64,000 nt of DNA, taken from contig NZ_QQNB01000001.1 of the NCBI RefSeq assembly GCF_003345355.1, positions 1,455,566-1,519,565 of the forward strand. The letters run 5' to 3'. The translations under genes were made by a program, and so were the position numbers. The stretch comes from Sphingomonas aracearum (GTDB lineage: Bacteria > Pseudomonadota > Alphaproteobacteria > Sphingomonadales > Sphingomonadaceae). Below the pieces are notes generated by a model. The model had not been told where the DNA came from and searched no databases. It worked only from the letters and a program-made list of their open reading frames with translations. Below, piece by piece: positions 51,819 to 60,767 of the stretch. Positions within the stretch are counted from its first letter, which is position 1; every line of letters begins with the position of its first letter.

Positions 51819-53777
51819 TCAGGCGACCGACACCGTCAGCCGGTCGTTGGTGAGCTCGCTCAGGTGGAAGAGCAGATCGCTGACGATGCTCGCCTGGGAG
51901 CGCTGTTCGCTGGCATGCATGCGGACGCGAAAGGTCCATGCGGCATCGCCGATCTGCTCGAGGTAGAAATGGGGCGGCGGATCGCGTCGCACCGCGTCGC
52001 ACCCGGCAATCCGGTTCTGCAGCAGCTCCTTTGCGGAATGCGCGGAGTCGCACCCGGCAATCTTGATCGTGAGGTCGAAGCTGGAACGGTCGGTCGCGTC
52101 CGACTTGTTCATGACGGTCGAGGAAATGAACTGGGAGTTCGGAATGATCGCGATAGAGCCGTCGTCCGCCACGACTTCCGTGGCGCGGACGCGCATCTTG
52201 CGCACCCGTCCCTCGGCACCGCCCACCGAAACCCAATCGCCGATCTTGATCGGCCGCTCGAACAGCAGGATCACGCCCGACACGAAGTTCTGGATGATCG
52301 CCTGCAAGCCGAAGCCGATGCCGACGGTCAGCGCGCTGGCGATAAGGGTGATCTTGTCGAGCTGAAGTCCGAGCGTCGCGGACGTCGCCAGCAGCGCGAC
52401 GATGATCCCGACATAGCTGAATCCGGTGACGATCGAGTTCCGGGCGCCGGCGTCGAGGCTGGTGGACGGCAGAAAGCGACGCTCCATCCAGCCACGCACC
52501 ATGCGCGTTGCCACGATGCCGCCAACAAGGATCGCCACCGCGATGAAGATCGCGCGAGGCGACAGGTTCACCGCGCCCAGCGACGCCAGCATCGGCCTCA
52601 GGCGCACCTGATTGGCGACGCTGCCGCCGTCCCCGTGCAGGGGCGCAAGCACCAGCACCAGCGCCATCAGCCAGATCGCGACGCTGAAGAAGGCGCTGAC
52701 GAGAAGCGCACTCTGCTCGACCCGCGATTGCCCGACTCCCACGACGCCCGTGGCGAATTTCGCGGCGCGATGCTCCGCCTTCAGCAAGCTGGACACCAGC
52801 GAATCCAGGAAGCGCGTCGCCAGCCACGCGATGCTGAGCACGAGCAGTGCCCACATCATCTCCTGCAACACCGTCATCGCGAAGCGGACATGGCCCAGCG
52901 GCAATGCGGCGATCGCCACCACCAGCGCGATCCAGGCGACCGCCGTCGCGCCGAAGATCGCCGGAACCGCAGACGGCTGCCCCTCCGCCGCGGTTGCGAC
53001 CTGTCGCTCGCGGGCGCGGCCGGCATGGATGAGGAAGCGTGCGATCAGCAGGGCTTCCGCACAGGCCAGAATGCCCTGCACGAGCCCCCAGGTGCGGGGC
53101 GACGCATGCAGAACAGGCGAGGCCTGATCGAAAAAGGCAGCCAGCCCCAGCATCAACCCCGCGGCGAACGGATACATGCCGATGGTCCTGCCCAGTCCGG
53201 AGGGTAGCTCCATCGGCCGCAGATGCTTTGCGTCCGGAGAGCGCAACGCACGGCCGACGCCGAGCCCCACGCCCGTCAGGATGAATCCGGCGACGACGAC
53301 CGGAAGCAGCGACCGCACCTCCGGAAGCAGTTGCAGGCTGCTCTCCAGACCGGCGGATACGAGCAGGCCACCGGCAACAAAGCAGGCGGCCGTGACGATA
53401 ACGGTCCCAAGCGCCTTGCCATAGCGCACGAGATCCGTGGCATGGTCCTTTGCGGTGAGATGGCGCGTCAGGCGAAACAACAACCATTGCCGCAAGGGCC
53501 ACATGACCAGAGCCGCCATTCCGAGCGCGGCCAGCAGCAGGACGGCACCGCGGTCCGCGCGGAACGGCTGGTCCAACTGGCGGAAGATCAAGGACAGGCC
53601 GGCATGGGCGTCTCGCCAAAGGTCCGCCGCAAGACCGTGGCCCTCCGGGTTGCCGGCGCGAATGGCGGCACTACCGGCTGAGGGAACAGCGGCAAGCAGG
53701 ACGAGCAAAACGCTGCTTCCGAATCCAAGCGTTCGAGAGCAGGTTCCCTGATCGGTTCCGGGTCGGCGCGTGAACAC
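51819..53777 (-). CDS. Large MscS-family mechanosensitive channel
   Basis: 652 residues. A signal-like first helix, then about ten more hydrophobic segments and a C-terminal MscS domain: TLGLQLDKITLIASALTVGI, GFGLQAIIQNFVSGVILLFE and RPIKIGDWVSVGG are the pore helix and beta domain signatures, and IPNSQFISSTVMN follows. The long N-terminal membrane part resembles MscK/YbdG-like or DUF3772-type channels. It releases ions under osmotic stress in the inner membrane. It lies upstream of the RND operon on the same strand, 87 bases from the adaptor start, and has its own operator-like repeat. Confidence 0.88.
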   Translation of the reverse strand: MFTRRPGTDQGTCSRTLGFGSSVLLVLLAAVPSAGSAAIRAGNPEGHGLAADLWRDAHAGLSLIFRQLDQPFRADRGAVLLLAALGMAALVMWPLRQWLLFRLTRHLTAKDHATDLVRYGKALGTVIVTAACFVAGGLLVSAGLESSLQLLPEVRSLLPVVVAGFILTGVGLGVGRALRSPDAKHLRPMELPSGLGRTIGMYPFAAGLMLGLAAFFDQASPVLHASPRTWGLVQGILACAEALLIARFLIHAGRARERQVATAAEGQPSAVPAIFGATAVAWIALVVAIAALPLGHVRFAMTVLQEMMWALLVLSIAWLATRFLDSLVSSLLKAEHRAAKFATGVVGVGQSRVEQSALLVSAFFSVAIWLMALVLVLAPLHGDGGSVANQVRLRPMLASLGAVNLSPRAIFIAVAILVGGIVATRMVRGWMERRFLPSTSLDAGARNSIVTGFSYVGIIVALLATSATLGLQLDKITLIASALTVGIGFGLQAIIQNFVSGVILLFERPIKIGDWVSVGGAEGRVRKMRVRATEVVADDGSIAIIPNSQFISSTVMNKSDATDRSSFDLTIKIAGCDSAHSAKELLQNRIAGCDAVRRDPPPHFYLEQIGDAAWTFRVRMHASEQRSQASIVSDLLFHLSELTNDRLTVSVA

Positions 53778-53812
53778 GGTGTCAGCCTCGCTTCGATCAA
53801 CACGATTGCGCT

Positions 53813-53834
53813 AACGCAACTAGACCGTTGCGTT
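53813..53834. promoter_or_regulatory. Perfect inverted repeat AACGCAAC-N6-GTTGCGTT
   Basis: Eight-base perfect arms around TAGACC in the divergent region between the MscS and ECF sigma genes, 36 bases from the MscS start and 87 from the sigma start. Related repeats precede the RND operon. It is the right size for a TetR dimer, and a TetR gene lies 1 kb away. Confidence 0.65.
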
Positions 53835-53920
53835 TAACAAGTTACGGGTTAAGTGGAAGAGGAGATTTCGGAAAGAGCACGTGCCCTCGGGGGCCCGCCG
53901 CTGTCCGCGGAGAAGACCTG

Positions 53921-54676
53921 ATGACCGATGGTGCCTTGGGGGATCTGGGCGCGCTTCTCGCCGATCTCTACGGGGGCGAGACATTGCGGCCGCTGCCACC
54001 CATGTGGTCTCGCCTGCTGCGAACCCTCGATCGACTGCCCGACGCCGAACGCGAGCTCGCATCCAGGCTCGTGGCGTTGACACCGCGCCTGCGCTCCCTT
54101 GCGCGGTCGCTGGCTGGCGACGCCGTGGCAGCCGAGGACCTGGTACAGGACACCCTCCTGCGCGCCTGGCGGGCGCAACACCTGTTCGATCCGGCAACCA
54201 GCCTTGCCGCCTGGTGCTTCACCATCCTGCGAAACGTGCATCGCACCAGCCTGCGACGCCGGCGCTGGACCGGGGAGTGGAGCGAGCGAGTGGAAAGCAT
54301 GCTGGAGAGCGGAGAGAGCCAGTCCGCATCGGTCGAATTGCAGCAGATCCTCGCGCTCGTCGAAAATCTGCCAGCGGATCAGCGGACCGCGTTGCAGCTC
54401 GTTGTGTTCGACCATCTGTCTTACGAAGCCGCCGCGGAGCACGTGGGCGTGGCTCTCGGAACGTTGAAAAGCCGGGTGGCACGGGCGCGGCGAGCGCTGT
54501 CTTTGATGGTCAACACGGAAGCGCAGAATGCAACACCACCCTCCGAACCGGGGCAGCCCGCCCGCCCCGTGAAGGCGCGGGAGCCTTCGCCTGCAGAGCC
54601 GACCTTTGCGGTTTCTTCCGCGAGGCAGCGTCTGCGAGAGGCAAAAGCCGCGGGCACGACATTCCTGATCGGCTAG
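53921..54676 (+). CDS. ECF-type RNA polymerase sigma factor
   Basis: 251 residues from the ATG at 53921, preceded by GGAGAAG. Region 2 spans about residues 50-110 (LTPRLRSLARSLAGDAVAAE, DLVQDTLLRAWRAQHLF) and region 4 about 145-195 (LPADQRTALQLVVFDHLSYE then AAAEHVGVALGTLKSRVARA). The N-terminal 40 residues and the Pro-rich C-terminal 60 residues are extra relative to minimal ECF factors. No anti-sigma gene is adjacent, which is unusual. A TetR gene follows 113 bases downstream. Confidence 0.85.
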   Translation: MTDGALGDLGALLADLYGGETLRPLPPMWSRLLRTLDRLPDAERELASRLVALTPRLRSLARSLAGDAVAAEDLVQDTLLRAWRAQHLFDPATSLAAWCFTILRNVHRTSLRRRRWTGEWSERVESMLESGESQSASVELQQILALVENLPADQRTALQLVVFDHLSYEAAAEHVGVALGTLKSRVARARRALSLMVNTEAQNATPPSEPGQPARPVKAREPSPAEPTFAVSSARQRLREAKAAGTTFLIG

Positions 54677-54789
54677 GGAGGCCTTTGCTCCCCAATCGCC
54701 CGCTTCGTTCCGACGCACCGGCAAGGACACCCGCGCCGGCAAGTTCACCATTTGATGCCGCAGTGGCGTCCGATTATGGCGCAGTCATC

Positions 54790-55404
54790 ATGAACCAGAA
54801 ATCTCCATCGAGGTCTACCGGCCGTCCCAGCCGCGACCGCGCCGTCCTGATCGACGGGACGATCGTCAATGCCACTCTGGATGCCTTCATCGAACACGGC
54901 ATCGAATTCAGCATGGACGGGGTCGCCCAGTCGGCCGGGATCAGCAAACAGGCGATTTATCGACGCTGGCCCAGCAAGATCGAGCTTCTGGCACATGCGA
55001 TCGACGCCCATAGCGACTTTCAGCGACGGTTCCTGACTGCCGACCTGCCCACCGATCCGTTGGAGGCGCTTAGAGAGTTCCTGTGGCGGCGGTTCGACAT
55101 CGACGAAAGCAAGAAGAACCGCCTGAACATCTTTCTCCAGGCAGCAGCGTTGCGGAATGAGGAGCTTCGTGCCCGCCTGATCCAATGGCGGGGTTTCTCG
55201 ATCGCCATGATCCACGAGCGGATCGAGCAAGTCATGCTTGCCCGACCGACGGCCGATTGCGACACCAGGGCACTTGCCGAACTGATCTCGGAAATGCTGG
55301 TAGCGGCGAGCACTTCCCGAGCTTGGCTGGGATCCGGCGAGGCATCGCGGAAGACGACCTTCGAACAGCGTTGGAAAGCCATCTGTACGTTATTGCAGGC
55401 GTGA
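54790..55404 (+). CDS. TetR family transcriptional regulator
   Basis: 204 residues from the ATG at 54790. Helix-turn-helix: AVLIDGTIVNATLDAFIEHG, SMDGVAQSAGISKQAIYRRW and PSKIELLAHAID. The C-terminal ligand domain resembles the TetR C-terminal type common among RND-pump repressors. It is the nearest repressor to the RND operon and MscS gene, whose promoter regions share symmetric sites, so it is the best candidate for their control. This is inference. Confidence 0.88.
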   Translation: MNQKSPSRSTGRPSRDRAVLIDGTIVNATLDAFIEHGIEFSMDGVAQSAGISKQAIYRRWPSKIELLAHAIDAHSDFQRRFLTADLPTDPLEALREFLWRRFDIDESKKNRLNIFLQAAALRNEELRARLIQWRGFSIAMIHERIEQVMLARPTADCDTRALAELISEMLVAASTSRAWLGSGEASRKTTFEQRWKAICTLLQA

Positions 55405-55627
55405 TTTTCTCGGCTGAACAGCTAGTCATTTCGTCAATCGACGTACATCTGCTTTTGACACCCTTGTCTCATCGGTCATTCACCCGGGCGCTGTCTATTC
55501 GTAGCTTTTTAGGACAGCCGAGCTGCATAACATCTCTGCTCGCAGCAGGCTTTTAGCGCTCGCCCGGAGTTCATGTGGTGCAGAAAACACATCTCGTCCG
55601 CTTCCCACCCGTGTTTCCAACGAATTT

Positions 55628-55877
55628 CTAACGGTACCCGGTGACCGCGAGGCCGTTTGCGACCAGCACGCCGCGGCCATCGGCGGGATTGCGGCGACGA
55701 CAACTGAGCTTCGCCTTCTCCAGCCGGTCCAGCCAGTTGGTCATGCTGCCGGAGGAGGTCATCGCGGCGTCGTAGAGGGTCGGTCGGCGTCAGTGCGTAG
55801 ACGGAGGTCTGAGCAGACCCGGAACCGGTCATTGACGCGCGCGCCTTCTTGCTGCCCGAAACCTGCCGCTTGTTCAT
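55628..55877 (-). pseudogene. MarR family regulator remnant
   Basis: An ATG-led frame (MNKRQVSGS) runs to about VYALTPTD. After a frameshift another frame reads LYDAAMTSSGSMTNWLDRLE then KAKLSCRRRNPADGRGVLVA, the recognition helix and wing of MarR proteins, and ends at a TAG in 55628-55630. Both ends of a full MarR domain (about 140 residues) are missing. The 55405-55627 part of the interval shows nothing further. Confidence 0.6.
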
Positions 55878-55927
55878 GTGAGGGGAATTGATCGCTTAAG
55901 TGCCCCCTACATCGACATATGCTCGCT

Positions 55928-57712
55928 TCACCGTTCCCGCAGGATCGGGTAGGTCAAGGTGAACGGCGCCTGGCCGGCCGCCTGGGCGGTGATCCAGGCA
56001 AGCCGCGCGTCCGGATCGGCAGCGAAGCTCGGTTCCGCCGACAGTTTTGCCTCGAACGCCTGGCGCAGCGCCGCATCCCGCGCCAGCATCGCTTCTGCCA
56101 GCGGTGCACGGACAAAGGCTTCGCTGCCGGGCGGGGACGACAGCATTTCCGGGAAGAAGCCCCAGGCAAGGAAAGAGTCCGGCGCCTCGGGCTCCAGCAG
56201 CGCAGCAGCCAGCAGCCCGAGCGGCTGATCGGCCGGTACCCGGATCGTGCCGGCCGGCAGGGTTTCGCGCACCTCCCCGTGCGTGATGGTGGCACGGAGC
56301 GGGTAACGTCCGTCCTGTGCGCGCTGCACCACCGCATCCTGCAGACGGGCGCGATCCAGCGTCAGCGTACGAGGCGCGTCGATCGTCTTGAAGCGGATGC
56401 CGTGCAGCCGCAGCCGGTCGATCACCTCCCCCTGCTCCTGCGGCACCCACCAGGCCTTCGGCAATGTCACCGTCTCCACCGGCTCCTGCCCGATGATCGG
56501 CATGCGAAAGGCAATCGGTCGCCCGGTCCAGCGCTGCTCCACCCGCCCGGATGCCGGCGAGCGATAGGTATCGAACGCCACGCCCTTGAAGCCGTCGATC
56601 CAGCCGATGGGCTTGGATGCGGGCTTCCACCGGGCGAGCATCGTCGCGGGGCGCCTCGCACGATCGGTCGCCTTCGCACGGGCAATGCGAACGCGATCCT
56701 CGGCCGCCAGCTTCAGCGCCGCTTCCAGCAGCACGCGGGTGCCCAGCACCCGCTGGCGGTACGGCTTGAGCATGTGGTTCTCGACCAGCACGGTGGGCAC
56801 GCCGATGAAGTCGCCGTACCCGGTCGAATAGCGCGGACCTTCCGGCGCCTGGCGGATGCCCTTTTCGGGCGCGCGGGTGTCGATGGGGCTGGGATAGATC
56901 GTCGGCACATGCCCTGCCCGCTCCAGCGCGGCCGTCACCTGCGGCGTGAAGCGCGCCATCAGCCAGTCTGCCGTGGCACGGTGATAGGCGTAGCGGCCCC
57001 AGCCGGCATAGGTGAAGGTGATGTCATATTGCATGTCGAAGCCGTCGGAGACGTGGCAGTCGACATACAGGATCGGATCGAGCCGCCGCAGCAGCGCGAT
57101 GGTGGCGCGTGTCTCCGGCGCGTCCGCCTTGGCGTAATCGCGGTTCAGGTTGATGTTGCGCGCGTTGGCGACGAAGCCCTTTTCCAGCGGACCGCGCAGC
57201 GCGGGGAAGTTCCAGCGGCTCATCCGCTCGTGCCCGTCGATGTTGTAGATCGGCACGAACACCAGATCGACCCGGTCGAGCAGATCGTCCCGACCCTTGG
57301 TGGCGATGTCGCGCAGCAGCATCAGCCCGGCGTCCTTGCCGTCGATCTCGCCCGAATGGATGCCGGCCTGCACCAGCACGGCGGGCTTGCCCGCCGCGCC
57401 CTTATGCGCGCGCACCATCAGCAGGTCGCGCCCCTCCCCCGTGCGCCCGAACGTCTCCACCGTCACCAGCGGCGACGCGGCAGCAAGCCGTTCGAGCCAG
57501 GCGCGCACCTCCGCGTAGCGCGGCGTGGTGGCGAAATTCGCGCGCTCGGCGGGCGTGATCCATGGATCGTCCTCCGCCGCGATCAGGCGCTCGCTCGCCC
57601 CCGACCAGGGCAAGGCAGGCGGCAGGACGGACTGGGGCAGATCGTCCTGCGCCAGCACGGGCGACGAGGAAAGAAGGGCGAGCGCCGACAGCGCGAAAAG
57701 CGGAAACTGCAT
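55928..57712 (-). CDS. Secreted M14 zinc carboxypeptidase
   Basis: 594 residues. Signal peptide ends at SSPVLAQD. The zinc motif is AGIHSGEIDGK (His and Glu), and the third ligand is the His in DCHVSDGF. Arg/Asn substrate residues are in NARNINLNRDY. The catalytic Glu is expected in VPTVLVENHMLKPY. The long C-terminal part after residue 330 is a beta domain seen in bacterial M14 proteins of this group. It cleaves C-terminal residues from peptides in the periplasm. It lies 12 bases downstream of a siderophore-type TonB receptor on the same strand, suggesting that it trims an imported peptide-like ligand. Confidence 0.9.
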   Translation of the reverse strand: MQFPLFALSALALLSSSPVLAQDDLPQSVLPPALPWSGASERLIAAEDDPWITPAERANFATTPRYAEVRAWLERLAAASPLVTVETFGRTGEGRDLLMVRAHKGAAGKPAVLVQAGIHSGEIDGKDAGLMLLRDIATKGRDDLLDRVDLVFVPIYNIDGHERMSRWNFPALRGPLEKGFVANARNINLNRDYAKADAPETRATIALLRRLDPILYVDCHVSDGFDMQYDITFTYAGWGRYAYHRATADWLMARFTPQVTAALERAGHVPTIYPSPIDTRAPEKGIRQAPEGPRYSTGYGDFIGVPTVLVENHMLKPYRQRVLGTRVLLEAALKLAAEDRVRIARAKATDRARRPATMLARWKPASKPIGWIDGFKGVAFDTYRSPASGRVEQRWTGRPIAFRMPIIGQEPVETVTLPKAWWVPQEQGEVIDRLRLHGIRFKTIDAPRTLTLDRARLQDAVVQRAQDGRYPLRATITHGEVRETLPAGTIRVPADQPLGLLAAALLEPEAPDSFLAWGFFPEMLSSPPGSEAFVRAPLAEAMLARDAALRQAFEAKLSAEPSFAADPDARLAWITAQAAGQAPFTLTYPILRER

Positions 57713-57724
57713 CAGGTCCTCACG

Positions 57725-59881
57725 TCAAAAGCTGGCACGCAGGCCGATCGTGGCGGTGCGCGGTGCGCCGGGCTGCACCCAGACAGGCGAGTAGCTGTTG
57801 GCGTACCAATGCTCGTCGAACAGGTTGGTGACGGAGCCGAACAGCTCAACGCCATCGGTCACGTCGACCTGACCGAACACACGCGCCAGAATATGCGACG
57901 GCAGCTTGAAGTCGGTCCCCGTTTCTCCGTTGCGTTCACCGACATATTGCACGCCGGCTCCGATCGTCGCCTTGCGATCGCCAAAGGTGAGATGCTTCGC
58001 CGCCTGCAGGTTCAGATTATGGTCCGGGATGTTGATGAGCGGATCGCCCGGCTCGATCTGGAACGAGAAGTTCGGGTCCAGCACGCGCGAGCGCGCCTCC
58101 GCGTCGGTATAGGCATAGCTCAGCAGCACATCGACACCGCCCGGCAGGCGCCCGTTGACGTCGAGCTCCACGCCGCGGCTGCGCGCCTCGCCGATCGCGA
58201 CGGAGAAGCCGGGGTTGAGCGTATCGGTCGCCAGCACGTTCGACTTGTCGAGCTGATATACCGTCAGCGTACCCGTCAGCCGCCCGCCGAGCGCGGAGAG
58301 CTTGATGCCCGCTTCGATCGACTTGCTCGTTTCCGGCTCGAACACGTTGCCGACCGCATCGGCACCGATATTGGCGCGATACCCCTCGCCATAGCCGGCG
58401 TAGAGCGAAAGCGGGTTGCTCAATTCGTAGACGATGCCGGCCTGCGGGCTGAAGCGGCTGCGCTTGCGACGGCCGAGCACGCTGGTGAGCCGGTTGTCGA
58501 CGCGCAGGAGGAAATCGTCGTAACGACCGCCGATCCGCACCTGAAGCCGGTCGGTGAGGCTGATCTGGTCCTGGACATAGGCACCCATGGTGCGCTGCAC
58601 GTCCAGTCTGTCCGTGATCGGCGCCGTCACCGGCACGGGCCAGCGACTATAAACCGGGTTCTGCAGATCCAGCACATAGCCCGCCTGATCGCTGGTGGTC
58701 GCCGTCACCACCGGACCACGGTAGCGCGTGAAGAACTGATCGGTATCGAAATAGTCGAAATCCCCGCCGATCAGCACGCGATGGCGCAGGGTGCCCGTCT
58801 CGAACTCACCCGAGAGCTCGGCGCGCACTACGCTGTGCTCCGACGTGTAGCGTCGCGTGCGGCGCTGACGGGACAGCGAGCGGCCGTCCACGAACAGCTT
58901 CTGCCGTGCGCGCGCAGTCTCGGCATCCGATGACGCGCCCGTCAGACGCGTATCCCGGTGGCTGGCGCCGACCAGCAGGCTCCAGCGGTCGCTGAAATCG
59001 TGCTGGAGGCGAAGCTGGTGCCCGGTGGCACGGGCGACGGTGTCGCCATCGCTCGGCTCGCCCAGGAAACGGTCGCGGGGCACGAGGCCGAAATCGCCGT
59101 TCAGCACCACGATCCCGCGATCGAACGGCACCTCCACGCGCGTCCACTCGAAATCATAGGTCAGGCGGGTGGAGCTCCCGATGCCGACACCGATCGACGG
59201 CAGGAACCCCCAGCGCTTCTGGTCGACATGGTCGCGGAAGGTGTCGCCGCTTTCCGCATAGCCGATCAATCGCGCGGTGAGGTTGCCGGTCAGGGCGATG
59301 TTGGCGTCGCCCTCCGCGCGCACCGTGTCGAAGCTGCGATACTGAAGCGAGGCGGTGCCGAAGCTGCGGCCGAGTTCCGCCTGTTTGGTGACGAGGTTGA
59401 TCGACCCTCCCGGCTCGCCCCGGCCCAGCACGGCGGCGGCCGGCCCCTTCAGCACCTCGACCCGCTCGATCCCGGCGACATCGCGCTGCCCGCTGAAACC
59501 GCGCCCGGCGTTGAAGCCGTTGACCAGATACCCGCTCGGCAGGTTCTCGTCGCCGGCAAAGCCGCGCACGGCGAAACTGTCCCACAGCCCGCCCAGCGTG
59601 TTCTGCCGCACGACGGAGGCGTTCAGGTCCAGCGCATCGGTCAGGCGCAGGATGTTGTTCTGCTCGATCACCGCCTCGTCGATCGTCGCGATCGCCTGCG
59701 GAATTTCGTTGAGACGGAAGTTGCCGCGATAGGACTGGCGCACGCCGGTGACGAGGATGTCCTCGCCTTCCCGCTCCGCCTCCGCGACCTCCACGGTCTG
59801 GGCCGATGCCGGCGACGCCGCCATTGCGATGGCAACAGGCAAGGCACCGGTGACAAGCCGGGCGCGGCTGCAAAAACGCAC
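57725..59881 (-). CDS. TonB-dependent siderophore-type receptor
   Basis: 718 residues from a GTG at 59881 with AAGGGG 10 bases upstream. This puts a normal signal peptide (ending ASPASAQ) at the start; an ATG at 59923 would add 14 residues. The plug has DILVTGVRQSYRGNFRLNEI, AVRGFAGDENLPSGYLVNGF and VEVLKGPAAAVLGRGEPGG, typical of the siderophore subfamily. The barrel ends TIGLRASF. It takes up a ferric siderophore or another peptide-like ligand. An M14 carboxypeptidase is co-oriented behind it, and an ABC exporter-like operon is divergent. Confidence 0.92.
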   Translation of the reverse strand: MRFCSRARLVTGALPVAIAMAASPASAQTVEVAEAEREGEDILVTGVRQSYRGNFRLNEIPQAIATIDEAVIEQNNILRLTDALDLNASVVRQNTLGGLWDSFAVRGFAGDENLPSGYLVNGFNAGRGFSGQRDVAGIERVEVLKGPAAAVLGRGEPGGSINLVTKQAELGRSFGTASLQYRSFDTVRAEGDANIALTGNLTARLIGYAESGDTFRDHVDQKRWGFLPSIGVGIGSSTRLTYDFEWTRVEVPFDRGIVVLNGDFGLVPRDRFLGEPSDGDTVARATGHQLRLQHDFSDRWSLLVGASHRDTRLTGASSDAETARARQKLFVDGRSLSRQRRTRRYTSEHSVVRAELSGEFETGTLRHRVLIGGDFDYFDTDQFFTRYRGPVVTATTSDQAGYVLDLQNPVYSRWPVPVTAPITDRLDVQRTMGAYVQDQISLTDRLQVRIGGRYDDFLLRVDNRLTSVLGRRKRSRFSPQAGIVYELSNPLSLYAGYGEGYRANIGADAVGNVFEPETSKSIEAGIKLSALGGRLTGTLTVYQLDKSNVLATDTLNPGFSVAIGEARSRGVELDVNGRLPGGVDVLLSYAYTDAEARSRVLDPNFSFQIEPGDPLINIPDHNLNLQAAKHLTFGDRKATIGAGVQYVGERNGETGTDFKLPSHILARVFGQVDVTDGVELFGSVTNLFDEHWYANSYSPVWVQPGAPRTATIGLRASF

Positions 59882-60038
59882 GATGAAAATCCCCTTGTGA
59901 GGCCTCGAGAAAGCGCTCGTCATGGCCTTGTCCGGCGCCCATGCATGTGATGTTATACCGACGTCAAATGATATATTGTTACTCGCGCTGCAATGCGGCA
60001 TGAGCCCCTGCGTTGACCAGAAAGCCGGAACGGAAGCG
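59882..60038. promoter_or_regulatory. Divergent promoter region, TonB receptor / ABC operon
   Basis: Contains an AT-rich patch (GTTATACC at 59952 and AATGATATATTGTTAC at 59967) that stands out from the GC-rich surroundings and could hold both -10 elements. No clear Fur box or palindrome was found. Confidence 0.4.
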
Positions 60039-60767
60039 ATGACCGACCCCATCCAGATCACGGACCTGACCCTATCCTACGGCGAGCATCGTGTTCTCGA
60101 CGGTCTTTCGCTCACCGTGGCCGCGGGCAGCATCACCGCCTTGCTGGGCGGAAACGGCGCCGGGAAGTCGACCACGCTCTCGGCGCTGCTCGGCTTTGCC
60201 CGCGGCGATGCGGGAACTGTATCGGTGTGCGGGACCGATCCCGTCGCCGATCCGGACGGCGCGCGCCGACGCATCGCCTACCTGCCGGAAAACGTGGCGC
60301 TGTATGAGCATCTCTCCGCGGTGGAGAACGCCGATTATCTGCTGGCGCTTTCGGGCGAGCGACAAGGCCGTGCCGCGATCACCGATGCTCTGGCGGCCGC
60401 TGGCCTTCAGGACCGCGCCTGGGACCAGCGCCTCGGCGGCTTTTCGAAGGGCATGCGGCAGAAGGTCGCCATCGCGGTTGCGTTGCTGCGACAGGTGCCG
60501 GTGCTGCTCCTCGACGAGCCGACATCCGGCCTCGATCCCCGCGCGACCGCGGATTTCAACGCGCTGCTGGCGCAAGTCCGGGCGCGCGGCACGGCGGTGC
60601 TGATGGTCACGCACGATCTGCTGTCGGCGGCCGACATCGCCGACACCATCGCCTTTCTGGAAGCCGGTCGCGTGGCGTACGACATCGCGGCGAGCGGCCC
60701 CGAGCGGTTCGACGTGCGCGCGCTGCATGCCCGCTTCCAGGTGGATGCCGAACGGATTGCGGCATGA
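60039..60767 (+). CDS. ABC transporter ATP-binding protein
   Basis: 242 residues from the ATG at 60039. Walker A GGNGAGKST, signature-like GGFSKGMRQ, Walker B VLLLDEPTSGLD and the switch His in LMVTHDLLS are all present. It powers a transporter formed by the two permeases downstream. The start of the first permease overlaps its end (ATGA). The arrangement with two DUF3526 permeases resembles ABC-2-type exporters related to copper/nitrous-oxide-reductase (NosF/NosY) systems, but the substrate is unknown. Confidence 0.92.
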   Translation: MTDPIQITDLTLSYGEHRVLDGLSLTVAAGSITALLGGNGAGKSTTLSALLGFARGDAGTVSVCGTDPVADPDGARRRIAYLPENVALYEHLSAVENADYLLALSGERQGRAAITDALAAAGLQDRAWDQRLGGFSKGMRQKVAIAVALLRQVPVLLLDEPTSGLDPRATADFNALLAQVRARGTAVLMVTHDLLSAADIADTIAFLEAGRVAYDIAASGPERFDVRALHARFQVDAERIAA

